Counted from the first letter of the stretch, positions 11,301 to 21,021 are shown. The stretch is 64,000 nt of DNA from Lepiota brunneoincarnata (GCA_023014365.1 JAEBUN010000054.1:1-64000), one strand, 5' to 3'. The notes: generated by a model not told the origin, from the letters alone. A program made the numbers and translations.

Positions 11301-12148
11301 CCCTCGATATGAAGTTACATTTCACTTCGGGCTACCATCCAGAAGGCGACGGACAGACGGAACGCACCAACCAGACCCTCGAACAATATCTTCGGGTCTA
11401 CTGTAACTACCAACAGGACAATTGGTCCGAATTACTACCACTAGCCGAGTTCGCTTACAACAACGCTCCTAGTGCCACCACCGGTATCTCCCCGTTCTTC
11501 GCTAATAAAGGATACCATCCGAACATCACAGTTCATCCTGAACGCGATCTCGCCTCCGCTCGGGCCCGCCATTTTGCTGTTGACCTCGACGACCTACACA
11601 CCACCTTGAAGTCTGAAATAGCGCTAGCCCAGCAACGCTACCAGACCTCCGCCGACGCCCGCCGACTCCCCGCCCCGGACTTCAAGGTTGGACAAAAGGT
11701 ATTCGTAAAAGCCCAATTCTTCCGCACCACCCGTCCTTCCAAAAAACTCTCCGAAAAGTTCCTTGGGCCTTATGAGATCATTGCACAAGCAGGTACCCAT
11801 TCCTTTACACTCCGACTTCCTGACTCCATGCGTGGAGTGCACCCCGTCTTCCATGTTTCCATGCTCGAACCGGCTACGCCTAACACCATACCCGCCCGAT
11901 CGGACCCGCCACCCGCGCCAGTTTCTATTGACGGTGAACCAGAATACGAGATTGCCCGTATCGTCGACTCAAAGATCGATCGGCGCCGCGCATGCAAGCT
12001 CCTCTATAAAGTCATCTGGTTAGGTTATGAAGACACCGAAGAAGAGTCTTCGTGGTTACCGGCTACCGAGCTTGAACATGCCATAGATTTAGTAGAGGCC
12101 TTCCATTCCTCTTACCCCGCTAAGCCTGGCCCCCTCCATTTACTCTGA
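8345..12148 (+). CDS. pol: e1 Pol: protease, RT, RNase H, integrase, chromodomain
   Basis: An open frame in -1 relative to Gag spans the Gag stop and runs to TGA at 12146-12148, about 1267 codons. It has a retropepsin site LVDSGSTH near 8601; RT with VKKKDGSLRLCVDFRGLN (about 9407) and YLDDILIYS (about 9736); RNase H with TDASDYAL (about 10180) and ELLAIFEAF; an integrase HHCC finger (HDHVLAGH ... CKSCVTC, about 10860-10985); the integrase triad in SMDFIEKL (about 11070), TSDRGSEF (about 11250) and GQTERTNQ (about 11350); a GPYEII motif (about 11767); and a chromodomain (EYEIARIVDSKI ... YKVIWLGYEDTEEESSWLP, about 11940-12060). All catalytic residues are present. Expression probably needs a -1 frameshift at the A run 8341-8345. 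No start codon is needed for the polyprotein. Confidence 0.96.
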   Translation: MVGGPQASAQTEDRIELCCAPESFHLNASALSDPNSFHITLTSPLITSVSSVSASVLSASDPISTTDNVVSSDFSSLSPFKALVDSGSTHCFVDSSFVRSHSIPTSSIPAIELRLFDGTSNAYITELAQLPVSFPSGESIILDTYVTRLDSSCSVVLGHNWLTRYNPLIDWALGSITFRPSLLENPASVSTCVAPASAPPMAAPDSPDLGSPPLSGTSSQSVPLAKPHISLINAPAFIRAAKLPGSQQFRINPSAASASAASSSVSEEPPDLSSIPEEYHEFADVFSKSRADTLAPHRPYDLQINLEDGGQPPVGTIYSLSQSELGALRDFIDEHLSIGFIRPSTSPHGAPVLFVKKKDGSLRLCVDFRGLNRITKKDRYPLPLISDLLDSPRKARVYTKIDLRHAYHLVRVADGDEWKTAFRTRYGSFEWMVMPFGLTNAPATFQRFMNDIFKDMLDVCVTIYLDDILIYSDNHSIHRDQVKEVLKRLRQHGLYARPDKCQFHSDTVEYLGYILSPDGLRMDQSKVKTIQEWPEPKKVKDIQSFLGFANFYRRFIHGYSDIVVPLTRLTRKDVKWNFTDDCREAFNSLKEAFISAPVLTPWVPDAQIIVETDASDYALAAILSIVTDDGEVHPVAFHSRTFNAAELNYDTHDKELLAIFEAFRIWRHYLEGAPLAIDVVTDHKNLEYFCTTKILTRRQARWSEFLSQFHLVIRLRPGRLGTKPDALTRRWDVYPKGGNSDYASVNPHNFRPVFTHEQLAASVRATTLYAPSLRAAVVMDLDQLHRDILAALPADPTASAHLASPEGRWSVNDKGFLLLDDRIYVPDADNLRLRVLQYKHDHVLAGHFGQNKTLELIRREYTWPSVRTFVKDFCKSCVTCMRSKPQRHRPYGLLKQLPIPERPWNSISMDFIEKLPASSGYDAILVIVDRLTKQSLFIPTYDTVTSSDLARLFVLHVFSKHGVPEHVTSDRGSEFVSHFFRSLGQALDMKLHFTSGYHPEGDGQTERTNQTLEQYLRVYCNYQQDNWSELLPLAEFAYNNAPSATTGISPFFANKGYHPNITVHPERDLASARARHFAVDLDDLHTTLKSEIALAQQRYQTSADARRLPAPDFKVGQKVFVKAQFFRTTRPSKKLSEKFLGPYEIIAQAGTHSFTLRLPDSMRGVHPVFHVSMLEPATPNTIPARSDPPPAPVSIDGEPEYEIARIVDSKIDRRRACKLLYKVIWLGYEDTEEESSWLPATELEHAIDLVEAFHSSYPAKPGPLHLL

Positions 12149-12211
12149 GTTTTCCACTGATCACCCACCACACCAAGAAACAAAAAAAAAAAATTTATTG
12201 GACAAGTACAA

Positions 12212-12427
12212 CTACCTGTCCGTATCGTTCCCAGAGGTGCGGGGCGGCGCCGCCGCATCCTCCATCATACCTCGCACCTCCTCTTCCGAAACGCCTCCGA
12301 TGCTCTCCGACTCCTCCGACTCCTCCGTCTCCTCCGTCTCCGTAATACCCCTACTCGACCAGTTACCATCCAGTAACTGCGCCTTGCGCTCCGCCGCGGT
12401 TGGTTGTCGAGACGATTGGCTGCTCAT
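12212..12427 (-). CDS. antisense 71-residue ORF in e1, with own TATA and poly(A) signal
   Basis: This frame runs against pol, between the pol stop and the 3' LTR. On the minus strand TATAAAAA (12484-12477) lies 50 nt before an ATG in a strong context (CTACCACCATGAGC); TAG ends it at 12212 and AATAAA follows 13 nt later (12199-12194). The protein is hydrophilic, with a very acidic centre (ETEETEESEESES) and no known domain. The copy in e2 (28928-29143) encodes an identical protein, although two young copies would agree even without selection. It could be a real accessory protein, an antisense RNA unit, or chance. I do not recognise it. Confidence 0.55.
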   Translation of the reverse strand: MSSQSSRQPTAAERKAQLLDGNWSSRGITETEETEESEESESIGGVSEEEVRGMMEDAAAPPRTSGNDTDR

Positions 12428-12476
12428 GGTGGTAGGAGGTCAAGTTGTGTATTTCCGGACCGAACCAGTTCGCCGG

Positions 12477-12484
12477 TTTTTATA
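12477..12484 (-). promoter_or_regulatory. TATA box of the antisense ORF
   Basis: TATAAAAA on the minus strand, 50 nt before the antisense ATG; the same box stands before the ORF in e2 (28870-28877). Confidence 0.5.
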
Positions 12485-12545
12485 CTTGGGCGGATGTCTT
12501 CCGATGGACCCGGTCTGGACCGCCTAGGGCCTCGAGGCTCGGCCC

Positions 12546-12556
12546 TAAAGGGGGGG
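12546..12556 (+). promoter_or_regulatory. e1 polypurine tract
   Basis: TAAAGGGGGGG ends 3 nt before the 3' LTR (CAC lies between), the expected place for the plus-strand primer. e2 has the same tract on the minus strand at 28799-28809. Confidence 0.8.
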
Positions 12557-12559
12557 CAC

Positions 12560-13210
12560 TGTCATATCCATGCCAACTATAAGTCTAATCACTTAAACTT
12601 CGGCTTCTCGACTCCACGTGTGTTCCACACAACAACCCTCTGCCCTCCGACTCGGCCCCGACTCACTCCGACCGCAACCCACTGCCCCGATCACGCGACC
12701 ACCTCCACACGTGCTGTGGTCACCTGAACCTCGCTGTCTCTATTTCCCCGTCTCCATTTTCCGTCCGTAGTCAAGATACGTTACCAGTCTCCATACCCGT
12801 ACCGGTCTCCATTTCGTTTGTAATCCGTTTGTAACCATATGGGTCTCCGCTTCACTCCGCACGTAGTCAGTACGAGTCATAGTTCGTAAGGCCAGTAGTA
12901 TATATACCGTAGGTACTTGGCTTGTACTCCTCAGTCTGATAATCGAATCGAGCAGCGGACCAGCTCCCTGTTCCATATCCTCTCCTCTCTTCTGCCTTGC
13001 TCCGCTTCGGCTCCGACTTCCTGAAATACGGACTAGGACAGTAGGAGGGCACAGCACATAAGCTGAGGCCGCAAGTCCAACCCCCCGCCCGACGTACTCC
13101 GCCTCGGTCCCGAAGTCTACGTACTGACTTCGCCCTGTCCCCCGGTTACCTTATACCAAGGATACCACCCCGACCCTCCGCTTCGGTCCCGACCCGCACC
13201 GGCTCTAACA
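12560..13210 (+). repeat. e1 3' LTR (651 bp)
   Basis: Same length as the 5' LTR with two visible differences, both C/T at CpG. Followed by the target duplication TAACA (13211-13215). Confidence 0.97.
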
Positions 13211-13215
13211 TAACA

Positions 13216-14452
13216 TTACCCCCTTCTAATCTTCAAACTCTGTTTCAAAGCCAATAAGCAGCAAGGTACGGGCATTGGGTGCAGGTCGTGGAAGTGGTCG
13301 GCTCTAGTCGTAGCTGTATCCATCATAGGTGTAGTCATAATCATTGTATTGCCCATTGCCAATGATATTGTACATTCATCCAAAGGTGTTGGGATAGCGT
13401 TGTGCCATCCTTTCGAGTGTGGCATTGTGTTGGTTCTGGTGGTAGACGGGAAAGGTTTGCATATAGTGTCCTGGTGTGGTGTGGTTGCAGTGATGACAGG
13501 TATATTGGGGGCAGCTATGTGCCCAGTGGCCAATCTGATGGCACTTGAAACAGCAATTTCTTCCAACATTGTACAAATGGGTTGTTGCGGCTTGGGGTGT
13601 GACGGTGGGGGTGGTACAATGTCGGGGAGGTCTTTGGGGTAGGGGGTGGGTCTCCTGCTGTTGACAGGCTTCCATTTGTTGAGTGAATTTGTCCACTGTT
13701 TGTCATTGAGTTCAGGGTGGTGGTGCTGAGGTGGGGGGTACGACAATAGGTGGGGTAACAGGACTTGGAGGTTGTTCAGATCAAACTCGTCAGTGGGTGG
13801 AGTGTACAGGGACTTGTCAGGATGGTCTATCGGTTGGCATAGGTTGAATCGGACTAGGGATTGTGGGCACAATCTGTATACCGGTTGTGAAGCTGCAATG
13901 CTCAGTGAAGATTTGACGGAAGGTGAGGTCAGACCATAAGCGGTTGAACATGTTTTGGTTTGCTTCTTTGACTCTTTCGACACTTTGTTCAAGGCCGCAG
14001 AGGCAGAGGAGGTTTTCATGGAGTTGGAAGAAGCCATCATGAACTTCTGTTGATACTGCTGGCATTGGTGTGATAAGAAGCAAAAAGACAAGGGTAGAGG
14101 CACTGTTGACTTCGTTAATATAGTTGCTAACAGTAGTGACAAGCGGGGGAGTGGGGACAGCGGTTGGTGTTTCAGTGATGGGTGGAATGGGGTTGGGGGG
14201 AGTGGTCTGTCGTGGTATGTAGCACAGGGGCGGTGTGTCTTCAGTGGTGTTAAGGGCACTCTTGATGAGGAATTGGTAGAGGATGGGGTTGGAGTCAGGT
14301 TGTGCGGATGAGGACCTGGTAGTCCCATCTAGTGTAGGTGGGGTAGAAATAAGAGCAGATTCAGATGGGAGCGAATGGATGGAGGAGGGCATTATGCTGT
14401 TAAATGGGGCAGTGTTATTTATTTTCGGTAGGGGTGGCGGCAAGAATGACAT
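13216..14452 (-). pseudogene. Element H 3' ORF with zinc knuckle, broken
   Basis: Downstream of the H integrase and chromodomain on the same strand. Three frames join: 14452 to about 13820 (Pro/Ser/Thr-rich, then a helical stretch VERVKEANQNMFNRLW), about 13850 to 13700, and 13696-13376 with a double zinc motif: CCHC CFKCHQIGHWAHSC directly followed by CHHCNHTTPGH. A Tyr/Asp-rich tail follows. At least two frameshifts break it. A zinc-knuckle protein after integrase is not standard for Ty3/gypsy, where the knuckle sits in Gag. It ends at the polypurine tract 13216-13224. Confidence 0.65.
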
Positions 14453-14489
14453 GGTTTCTTCGTGGCTTTAAGTGAATGAATGACAGGCA

Positions 14490-16059
14490 TGTTTTCGTCA
14501 TTTCGGTCAAGTCCTTTGAGTCATTTATACTCCATTAAGAATGCTACTGCATCTCCTTCATCATGCATTTCGGAGATGACTTTTCCATCCACAGTTTTGG
14601 GTCTGATCTCATTGGGTATCGATTTAAAGTGGGACTTGGGTTCCCAAGTATTTTTGGATTCAGGCCATCCGAGCCATTTGACTAGGTATTTGAGGTGGTT
14701 TCATCATTTTTGGTGATTTAGTATAGCTTCAATTTCATAGACTTCTTTGCCTTCAACAATCTGTGGTGGGGGTCAGACGTAGTTAGGTCCATACGTTTCG
14801 GTTTTGGTATATGGCATGAGGAGTTGGGCATGGAAAACGGGGTGGATCTTCCAGCATTTTGGGAGTTCAAGTCAATATGAAACAGGGGATAAAACATTGA
14901 GAATGCGGAATGGTCTGAGACATTTGGGGGCCATTTTATGCATGACATACAGGGTATTTAAGTTCCAGGCATCGAGCCAAACCATTTGATTCTTGTGGAA
15001 TAGGGTAAACTTTGATTGGCATCAGTTTTCCATGTGTTTCATGGCGGTTTCATGTGCAGTTTTAGCATTTCGGCAGTATAAATCAATTAGTTCCATGTGG
15101 TTGTTGATGGTGGGGGATTCAGTTTCAAGGAGGATGGTGGGAAGTGCTTTTGGTTGTATTCCCATAATAATTTTGAATGGTGTTTGCTTCCATAGAGTGT
15201 GCGGTTGGCTATTGTAGGTGAATTCGAGAAGAGGGAGGGCCTGTGACCAATTTTTGGGGTGATGCAAGCAGAAAATGGAAAGATACACTTGGGTCTCCTG
15301 GTGAGAACATTCGGTTGCTCCATCTACTTTGGGGTGGTAGGCTGTGGTCATTGCGGGGGTTATTTTGAGTTGTTCTAACAGTTTCTGGAATGAATGCGTG
15401 GTGAAGCGTGGGTCACAGTTGGATATGATACATTCGGGTAGGCCATAATACAGGTAAACTTTATTAAGAATAATATTGGCGATGTTGTCGGCAGTCATGG
15501 TTTTGTTGGTAGCGGTGAGAATTACCTCCTTCGAGAGTCCATGGTCTACAATGGACAGAATCAAGTCAAATCTGGTGGAGGGAGGGAGGTCGGTGATGAG
15601 ATCCATCACAATTTGAGTGAATGGGCAGTTTGAATCGGGTGCCGGGATAGGGGTAAATGCAGGCTTGGCAAGGTGTCAGTTAATTTTAAACTGTTGACAG
15701 TCAGTGCATCCCTTGATATAGTCATGTGTGAAACTGGCCATACCAGGCCAGTAGAAATCACGCTCCAATGCATGAAGAGTTGTATTGATACTGGGATGGC
15801 CTGTGGTGGGGGAATTACAATATTTCCATATGATACATTGGTGGAGTTCAAGGTCTTCCAGTGGAACAGTTCTACCATCATAGGTAACAATTAGACCTTT
15901 CAGGGTTTGAGTTACAGAATATTGGGAATCTGTTGGAACGTATGGGGCAGTTAGGAGAGCAGTGATCTGTTTGGTGGTATGCGGGTCATAGTTATTATGG
16001 CGAAGTATATTGTCATGGATTTCTTGGTCAGCAGTGTTGACAAATATAGATTCAGGCAA
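14490..16059 (-). pseudogene. Element H integrase and chromodomain, degenerate
   Basis: Minus strand, in order: an HHCC finger (HQCIIWKYCNSPTTGH ... GCTDCQQFK, about 15900-15680), an integrase core (MDLITDLPPS at 15609, SNCDPRFT, and YHPKVDGATECS, where the catalytic Glu is present), a GPF-like segment (CLRPFRILNVLSPVSY, about 14910) and a chromodomain (YEIEAILN ... YLVKWLGWP, about 14740-14680). Stops and frameshifts near 15640, 15000 and 14720 show it is dead. RT, RNase H and Gag of H are missing: the finger ends at 16063 where an F2 LTR begins. Confidence 0.8.
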
Positions 16060-16063
16060 TACC

Positions 16064-16448
16064 TGTTATCAGAAGCCACATCAGAAGGACAGTTATTCTT
16101 AGTTTGTATTCCCATGTCACTACAAAACCATTAGTAGTGTACATCAGAAGGACTATTCTTAAGTACATGCCTCATGTCTCTTATCTCTGACTCATAGTTA
16201 CTCTGGTCCAAACTATTATAGTAGGAGTACAGCCACACTTAGATGTATATAAGGATACAGTACAATACCTTGTATCCTTATCTTAGTGTTATAGGGTTCT
16301 TGCCTCCTATACCTCTTTGCCATAACCAGCTGGACTTATAGTGCTCCGTCGTCTCCAAGTCATGCTTAGTAGGACAGGACCAAGTTTGTATAGACATCTT
16401 GTGTCAAACTCCGTGCTACTCAAGAGCAAACCCCTAACCTAGGTAATA
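16064..16448 (+). repeat. F2-family LTR, copy 1
   Basis: A 385-bp LTR starting TGTTATCAGA; the end is decayed (GGTAATA for GGTAACA). It is inverted relative to 24217-24605. TATATAA at 16246-16252 lies 33 nt before TATCTTAGTGTT (16279-16290). The flanking 5-mers differ and the flanks come from different coding parts (integrase of H and RT of G2), so the insertion was accompanied by a deletion or rearrangement. It has neither a primer site nor a purine tract beside it. Confidence 0.75.
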
Positions 16449-16705
16449 AGAGGTGTATTGAAGGTGGTAAAGTCTCGAGAGGGCTCTGCCAGGGTTTGGT
16501 GATCATACCCCACAAAGATATCTAGTCCTGAGTAGATGCCTCATGCTGCACATTGCACCACATAGAGATATATCAGAGGGGGGCTTTGGGAGTCTCAAAT
16601 CGTGATCGCGTTGAGGGGTGTCAGGTTATGCATGATCCGTATGTTGCCATCCTTCTTTGCCACAGTAAACCACTGATGCCTGTAGGAGCTGTATGATGGC
16701 TTGTA

Positions 16706-18310
16706 CAGTGACCCACAAAACTGTTCCAATGTTTTGTACTTTTGACTTAAAGTAGTAATAGCTCAGTAAATAAAATAGCCATATTTGTGAATATATTTAT
16801 AAACATAGCCAAATATGTCATATCTGACTCTGCAAAGTTGCGTCATGTAATACTTCCAAATTAGGCAATTATAAATTTTGTAATCATTTTAAGTCATTGG
16901 AACGGTTTTGTCAATGACATATTATACTAGGCTATCCTATTATTTCTAGTACTTAGAGTAGCCCCCCCTGGCTTTGAGTACAGCTGCTACTCTTCTAGGC
17001 ATACTTTCAATTAACTTCTGACACTCAGAAGCTGGAATAGCATCCCACTCCTTTTCTACCCTCTGCCACAACTCCTCCATACCCTTGGGAGGAGATTCAT
17101 ACTCTCCCCACTTTCTCTTCACATATTCCCATAAGTGTTCAATGGGATTGAGGTCAGGTGACTGTGCTGGCCAGGTTAGGAGCCTAAAATGATTTTTTTG
17201 AAACCATTCTTTGGCCAGTGTACTCTTGTGTTTGGGTCATTATCTTGCTGAAAGATAATATCTTGGGGTTTAAGCTTGTACCACTGGAGACTCTTCTTCA
17301 AATCTTCCTCCAAAATTTGCACAAACAACTCTGCATCCATCCTTCCATCAATCCTCACTGCATAGCCTGGGCCATCCCACAGCATACAGCCCCAAACCAT
17401 CACTGATCCTCCTCCATACTTCAGAGTTCCCTTGACCAATCTTTCACTAAGCCCCTTTCCCTTCTTTTTCCATCCCCACTTCCTCCCATCTGACCCCAAA
17501 TGATTAATTTTGGTCTCATCAGACCATACAACCAGCTTCCAGTCCTCCACAGTCCAATGCTGGTGTGTCAGAGCAAAATCCAGCCTAGCCCTCCTATGCT
17601 TGTCAGAGAGTAAAGGCTTTTTTTGCTTGACTACAGCCTTCATTCCTGCCTGTTTGAGATGCCTTGCTACAGTCTGTAAAGAGACTGATGTCCCAATGAT
17701 GGGAGCAAGAGATTTGGCTATATCTACAGCAGTTTCAGCCTTGCCAGCAGAGATAAGATGGATAGCATGCCAAATATTAGTGGTAGAGAGTTTTGAAGGA
17801 CATCCTCCAAGTGATTTAGTAAGGCTGGAACAATTTTTAGAGGTTAGCCTGGATATGGTACTGCGCCCAACACCAGTAATTGCCTCAATTTTAGTATAGG
17901 AATGATGAGAATTTAGCAAAGAGAGGATGGTTTGCTTTAGAGTAGAAGATAATGGCTTCATGGTAGGTAGGGGGGTTGAGAATGATGGGACATGGCTGTC
18001 AGCACATCTATTTATATGTCAAAGACATGTGGTCACATGATCTTGTTGATTCACAATCAACAGAGTCATGTGATTGCTTGGATTAGTATTAAAAATTACT
18101 ATTGACAAAACTGTTCCAATGACTTAAGATGCTTACAAAATTCATAATTGCCTCATTTAAAGGTATTACATAACGCGACTTTGCAGGGTCAGATATGACA
18201 TATTTGGTTATGTTTATAAATATATTCACAAATTTAGCTATTTTATTTACTGAGCTATTACTACTTTAAGTCAAAAGTACAAAACATTGGAATGGTTTTG
18301 TGGGTCACTG
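16706..18310 (-). mobile_element. Tc1/mariner element (1605 bp)
   Basis: Inverted repeats of about 210 bp (16706-16916 and about 18100-18310) begin CAGTGACCCACAAAAC. A TA duplication flanks it (16704-16705 and 18311-18312), the target used by this superfamily. Each inverted repeat also holds a second, inner version of the GTTCCAATG motif, a likely transposase site. It carries one DD34E-type transposase, frameshifted in this copy. It sits inside the RT of G2 and is younger than it. Confidence 0.95.
16946..17961 (-). pseudogene. Tc1/mariner transposase, one frameshift
   Basis: ATG at 17961. The first 261 codons are open: helix-turn-helix regions (about residues 10-100), VVWSDETKI with the first catalytic Asp (about residue 146), and FQQDNDP with the second. 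After NDP, near 17230, one A is missing from an A run; the next frame continues to TAG at 16946 with SPDLNPIEHLWE, whose Glu lies 34 residues after the second Asp (DD34E). The full-length protein would be about 338 residues, normal for the family. Apart from the lost base the gene looks intact, so activity may have been recent. Confidence 0.93.
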
Positions 18311-18471
18311 TATACCCCAGTCTCAATCTTTTGTTTGATAAGCCCAATTACTTTTTCATGAAGCCCAGGGGGAATGGGTAAGGATTTCCTAGTCCATGGG
18401 ATATGTTCAATGACTGGAATTTTGACAGGAGTGAAGTAGTCCTCATGAAATCGGCCTTTTTCTGTCTTGTC

Positions 18472-19650
18472 CTATGCTAGGCCCAACTTGTTGTTCAACA
18501 GTATCTGCGCCACCAGTTTCTTTTCCTCTGGCCACAAGAAGTCATTCAAAAATATCCCTAGCTTGTCCATCCTATCCTGCATAAGGCGTATTCCTGGCTG
18601 AAATGGAGGTGGAAGGACTGGTAACACAGGTAAGGTCAATAGGGGGTCTTCAGGTACCTTTCTGATAATTCGGTAGTCGCTAGGCATTATTGCTGGTACT
18701 GGTCGGACTTTGTTGGCAACCTTTTTGTAAGCTAGGCAGTGGGCCTCGATGTTGTAAGTGAAAGTTGATGAGAGGATTGCCTCTGTTAATGTGTTGTCTC
18801 CTCTGCAGATCCTCCATACTCTTTCGTCCTTTATTTCCCTCATCACTACCAATCCTTTCCTTGTCTTCTCCTCCACTCTCTCTCTTGTTGGCACCACCAC
18901 CTTTCTTTCCTTCCCCACCAGGTCCATCACCACTACCTCAACATTACCATCCTCCTGCTCTACTTTCCCCAACCTCACTCCTCGTTGCCAGGGCCTTCCC
19001 AACAACAACTGATATGGTGCCGTTTTCACAACAAATGCATGTGCAAATATCTTTAAACCTCCTACCATGATCTCCAACCACTCGACACAACCCTCTAGGT
19101 TCTCCTTCCCACCATTCGCTGTCTGCATCACCATTCTCCTTGCCCTATTCACCTTTATCCCTAACTCATCACATAAATCCTGTCTCACCAATACAATCTC
19201 TGACCCTTTGTCCAACAGTCCCATCTCAACTGCTCTCTTTCCCTCTGTCCCTTTCACTGTCACTTCCACCTCTTGAAGTGGTGTTGTAAACTTGAGTGAT
19301 ATCCCAGGTACTGCTGCTACAACAGCTCCCATTGTCGGAGCTTTCTGTGTACGTGTGTTGTCAATCATGAGTTTGCAAAGGTCCCCACTGATTGATAGTA
19401 ACTCCTTTATGGTGACTTTAGGGACTTCAGCTTCAAGTATGTGCTTGTAGATCCCTTGTGTTATTGATGTGCTTGAGATTTTCAACTCAAGTTTGTATGC
19501 TGGGTGTGTCTTGGCTGCTTTCTCCTTTCGTCCTTCTTCCCTAGTCTCTGCTGACTCTTCACTACTCTTCCCAGCTCCTCTCTTCTCTTGTGCTCTCGTC
19601 ATCACCATCCCTTCCACTTCTGACTTCTTCTCATTTCCCAACTCCTCCAA
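18472..19650 (-). pseudogene. Element G2 protease region
   Basis: A 392-codon frame. A charged N-terminus leads to a retropepsin-like domain: GLLDKGSEIVLV (about residue 145; Asp-Lys-Gly-Ser where Asp-Ser/Thr-Gly is usual), LCDELGIKV, and QLLLGRPW (about residue 217). It continues towards RT (VRPVPAIMPSDY, then NDFLWPEEKKL). The stop at 18472 falls inside the linker to RT. Acts, in an intact element, as the polyprotein protease. The changed active-site neighbour and flanking stops indicate decay. Confidence 0.7.
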
Positions 19651-19665
19651 CTTGACTATTGCTCC

Positions 19666-20238
19666 CTACACAAATCCTTCTTCTCCAGTCTCCATCTCTT
19701 GTGCTGAAACATACGAGGTAAGTGGTATGGATAAAGGGGTTGGGGCTGGTACCAGTGGTGTTATACTTGCACTGGGGGTTGCCTGTAGTGGTCTCCCCCA
19801 CTTCTGATCTATAGCTCCTTTGAACCCTCCTGGATGTTGTTCAATATGCGAGCCATCTCCATGCACGTGGTACCCTCCAGCTAGGATAAGTAATTGACCT
19901 GCTCGAACATACTCAGCTGTGATGGGGCATGCTCGAAGCCTATGTGGGGGATCTTTACACATGAGGCATGCATAGTTCTGGAGTGTCATGGGTGCCCCAC
20001 GTCCTGGCTGATTTCGCATGAAGGCTGTTGTTGATGCTGTCGGTATCCATTGTGCTGGTGGTAAAATGTGTTTGGCGACAGTTGGGGCTACCAAAACTAG
20101 CTGGGCATAAGTTGCCATGTATGTTGCATCGGTTACCTCTAGCCCATGTAGTTTCCTTGTGAGTTCTTCAACCTCATCCATCACTCCTCCCCTCTTCTTT
20201 TCCTTCTCCTCTTCAACCTTTACCTTCCTTGTTCTCAC
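19666..20238 (-). pseudogene. Element G2 Gag, zinc-knuckle part
   Basis: A 190-codon frame with a lysine/glutamate-rich start and a CCHC knuckle CLMCKDPPHRLRAC near residue 90, the nucleic-acid binding end of Gag. The protease frame follows after one stop (about 19660). It lies on the same strand as the Gag capsid part at 20524-21021, separated by stops. Confidence 0.7.
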
Positions 20239-20523
20239 CTCCTTCTTTGTTTTTCCAGCCTTTCACCTATATTGTTGTCATCCCTCTTCCTCACTGGACT
20301 CTTCATCTGTCATCTCAACAGATGACTCCTCTGACTCCTCACTACTACTCTGTTCTCATCTCTTCTTTTCCTTCCCTTGTTTCTTCAAACTCTTCCTCGT
20401 CCTTCGTTTCTATAACTCTTCTTCATCTACTGCTTCCTTCAAAAACACAAATCTCCCTGCCTTCAGTACTTTCTTGATTTTGGGGATCTGCAAATGGTCC
20501 AGATTACTGTCCTCCTTTTCAAG

Positions 20524-21021
20524 TCAATCCCAGATGGTGTGTCGAGTGCTGAGGGAAAGTCCTTTCCAAAAGTAGCAATCACCTTCATCCATGGTAATCT
20601 TTTTGGAGTTGATAAGATCAGACACCATAGGCCAGAGCTTATGATAATACTTGTTTAGGTCATCTTCATCCTCAATATCCTCATCTGCTGCTGCCTCAAT
20701 GAACCTGAGTAAGCAATTGACTAAATATTTCCCTCCAAGGGATGTCTTTGAGTATGACTCTAAAATCTTTTTCTTTAGTATTCCGAAATCCTGTTCATAC
20801 CCTTCAAGACTCTTCCAGAACTGTTTCGTCTTGGTATCTGTATACTTTACCACCATCTTCACTTTCTCTGCTTTATCCAACCCACATGCTCTCACCTGCT
20901 GTTTGAACTCCTCGAAGAACTCCTTCAACTCCTCAGGATGTTTGGGGTTAAACTCTGGTGCACGCTTGGTTCCTGGGGCTGGCATGGCCGTCATACCTCC
21001 TGGAGTTGATACTGAGGCCAT
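20524..21021 (-). pseudogene. Element G2 Gag, capsid part
   Basis: A 165-codon frame with a Gag-like helical domain (FNPKHPEELKEFFEEFKQ, later KQFWKSLEGYEQDFGILKKK) as in other basidiomycete gypsy elements. Stop at 20524, about 260 bp after the proposed primer site. Charged low-complexity sequence (SSSEESEESS) follows in broken frames. Confidence 0.68.

Larger units (their letters stand above)
6241..13210 (+). mobile_element. e1: full-length Ty3/gypsy chromovirus
   Basis: A complete 6970-bp LTR retrotransposon: LTR, self-primer site, gag, pol (-1 frame), antisense ORF, polypurine tract, LTR. The target duplication TAACA is exact (6236-6240 and 13211-13215). The two LTRs differ at only two positions I could find (6375/12694 and 6396/12715), both C/T at CpG, so the insertion is young. 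Pol is open throughout, but Gag has an early stop at 7017. The C-terminal chromodomain places it among chromoviruses. A near twin lies in opposite orientation at 28145-35110. Confidence 0.98.
16449..18471 (-). pseudogene. Element G2 reverse transcriptase, N-terminal part, split by a Tc1 element
   Basis: Continues the G2 protease frame. From 18470: GRFHEDYFTPVKIPVIEHIPW, then PIPPGLHEKVIGLIKQK up to 18313; then, after the Tc1 element, VAKKDGNIRIMHNLTPLNAITI (about 16650-16590) and, frameshifted, DIFVGYDHQTLAE (about 16520). These are the opening motifs of a Ty3/gypsy RT. Removing the Tc1 element with one TA restores the frame across the site. The remnant stops at the F2 LTR, before the catalytic YxDD motif. 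Confidence 0.75.

Noticed and set aside
14490..21021. H integrase and G2 Gag-RT as one element
   Set aside because: Same strand and order, but more than 1 kb of RT-RNase H is missing at the F2 LTR, and H has its own LTR and tail. Left as separate, though a deletion in a single element is not excluded.
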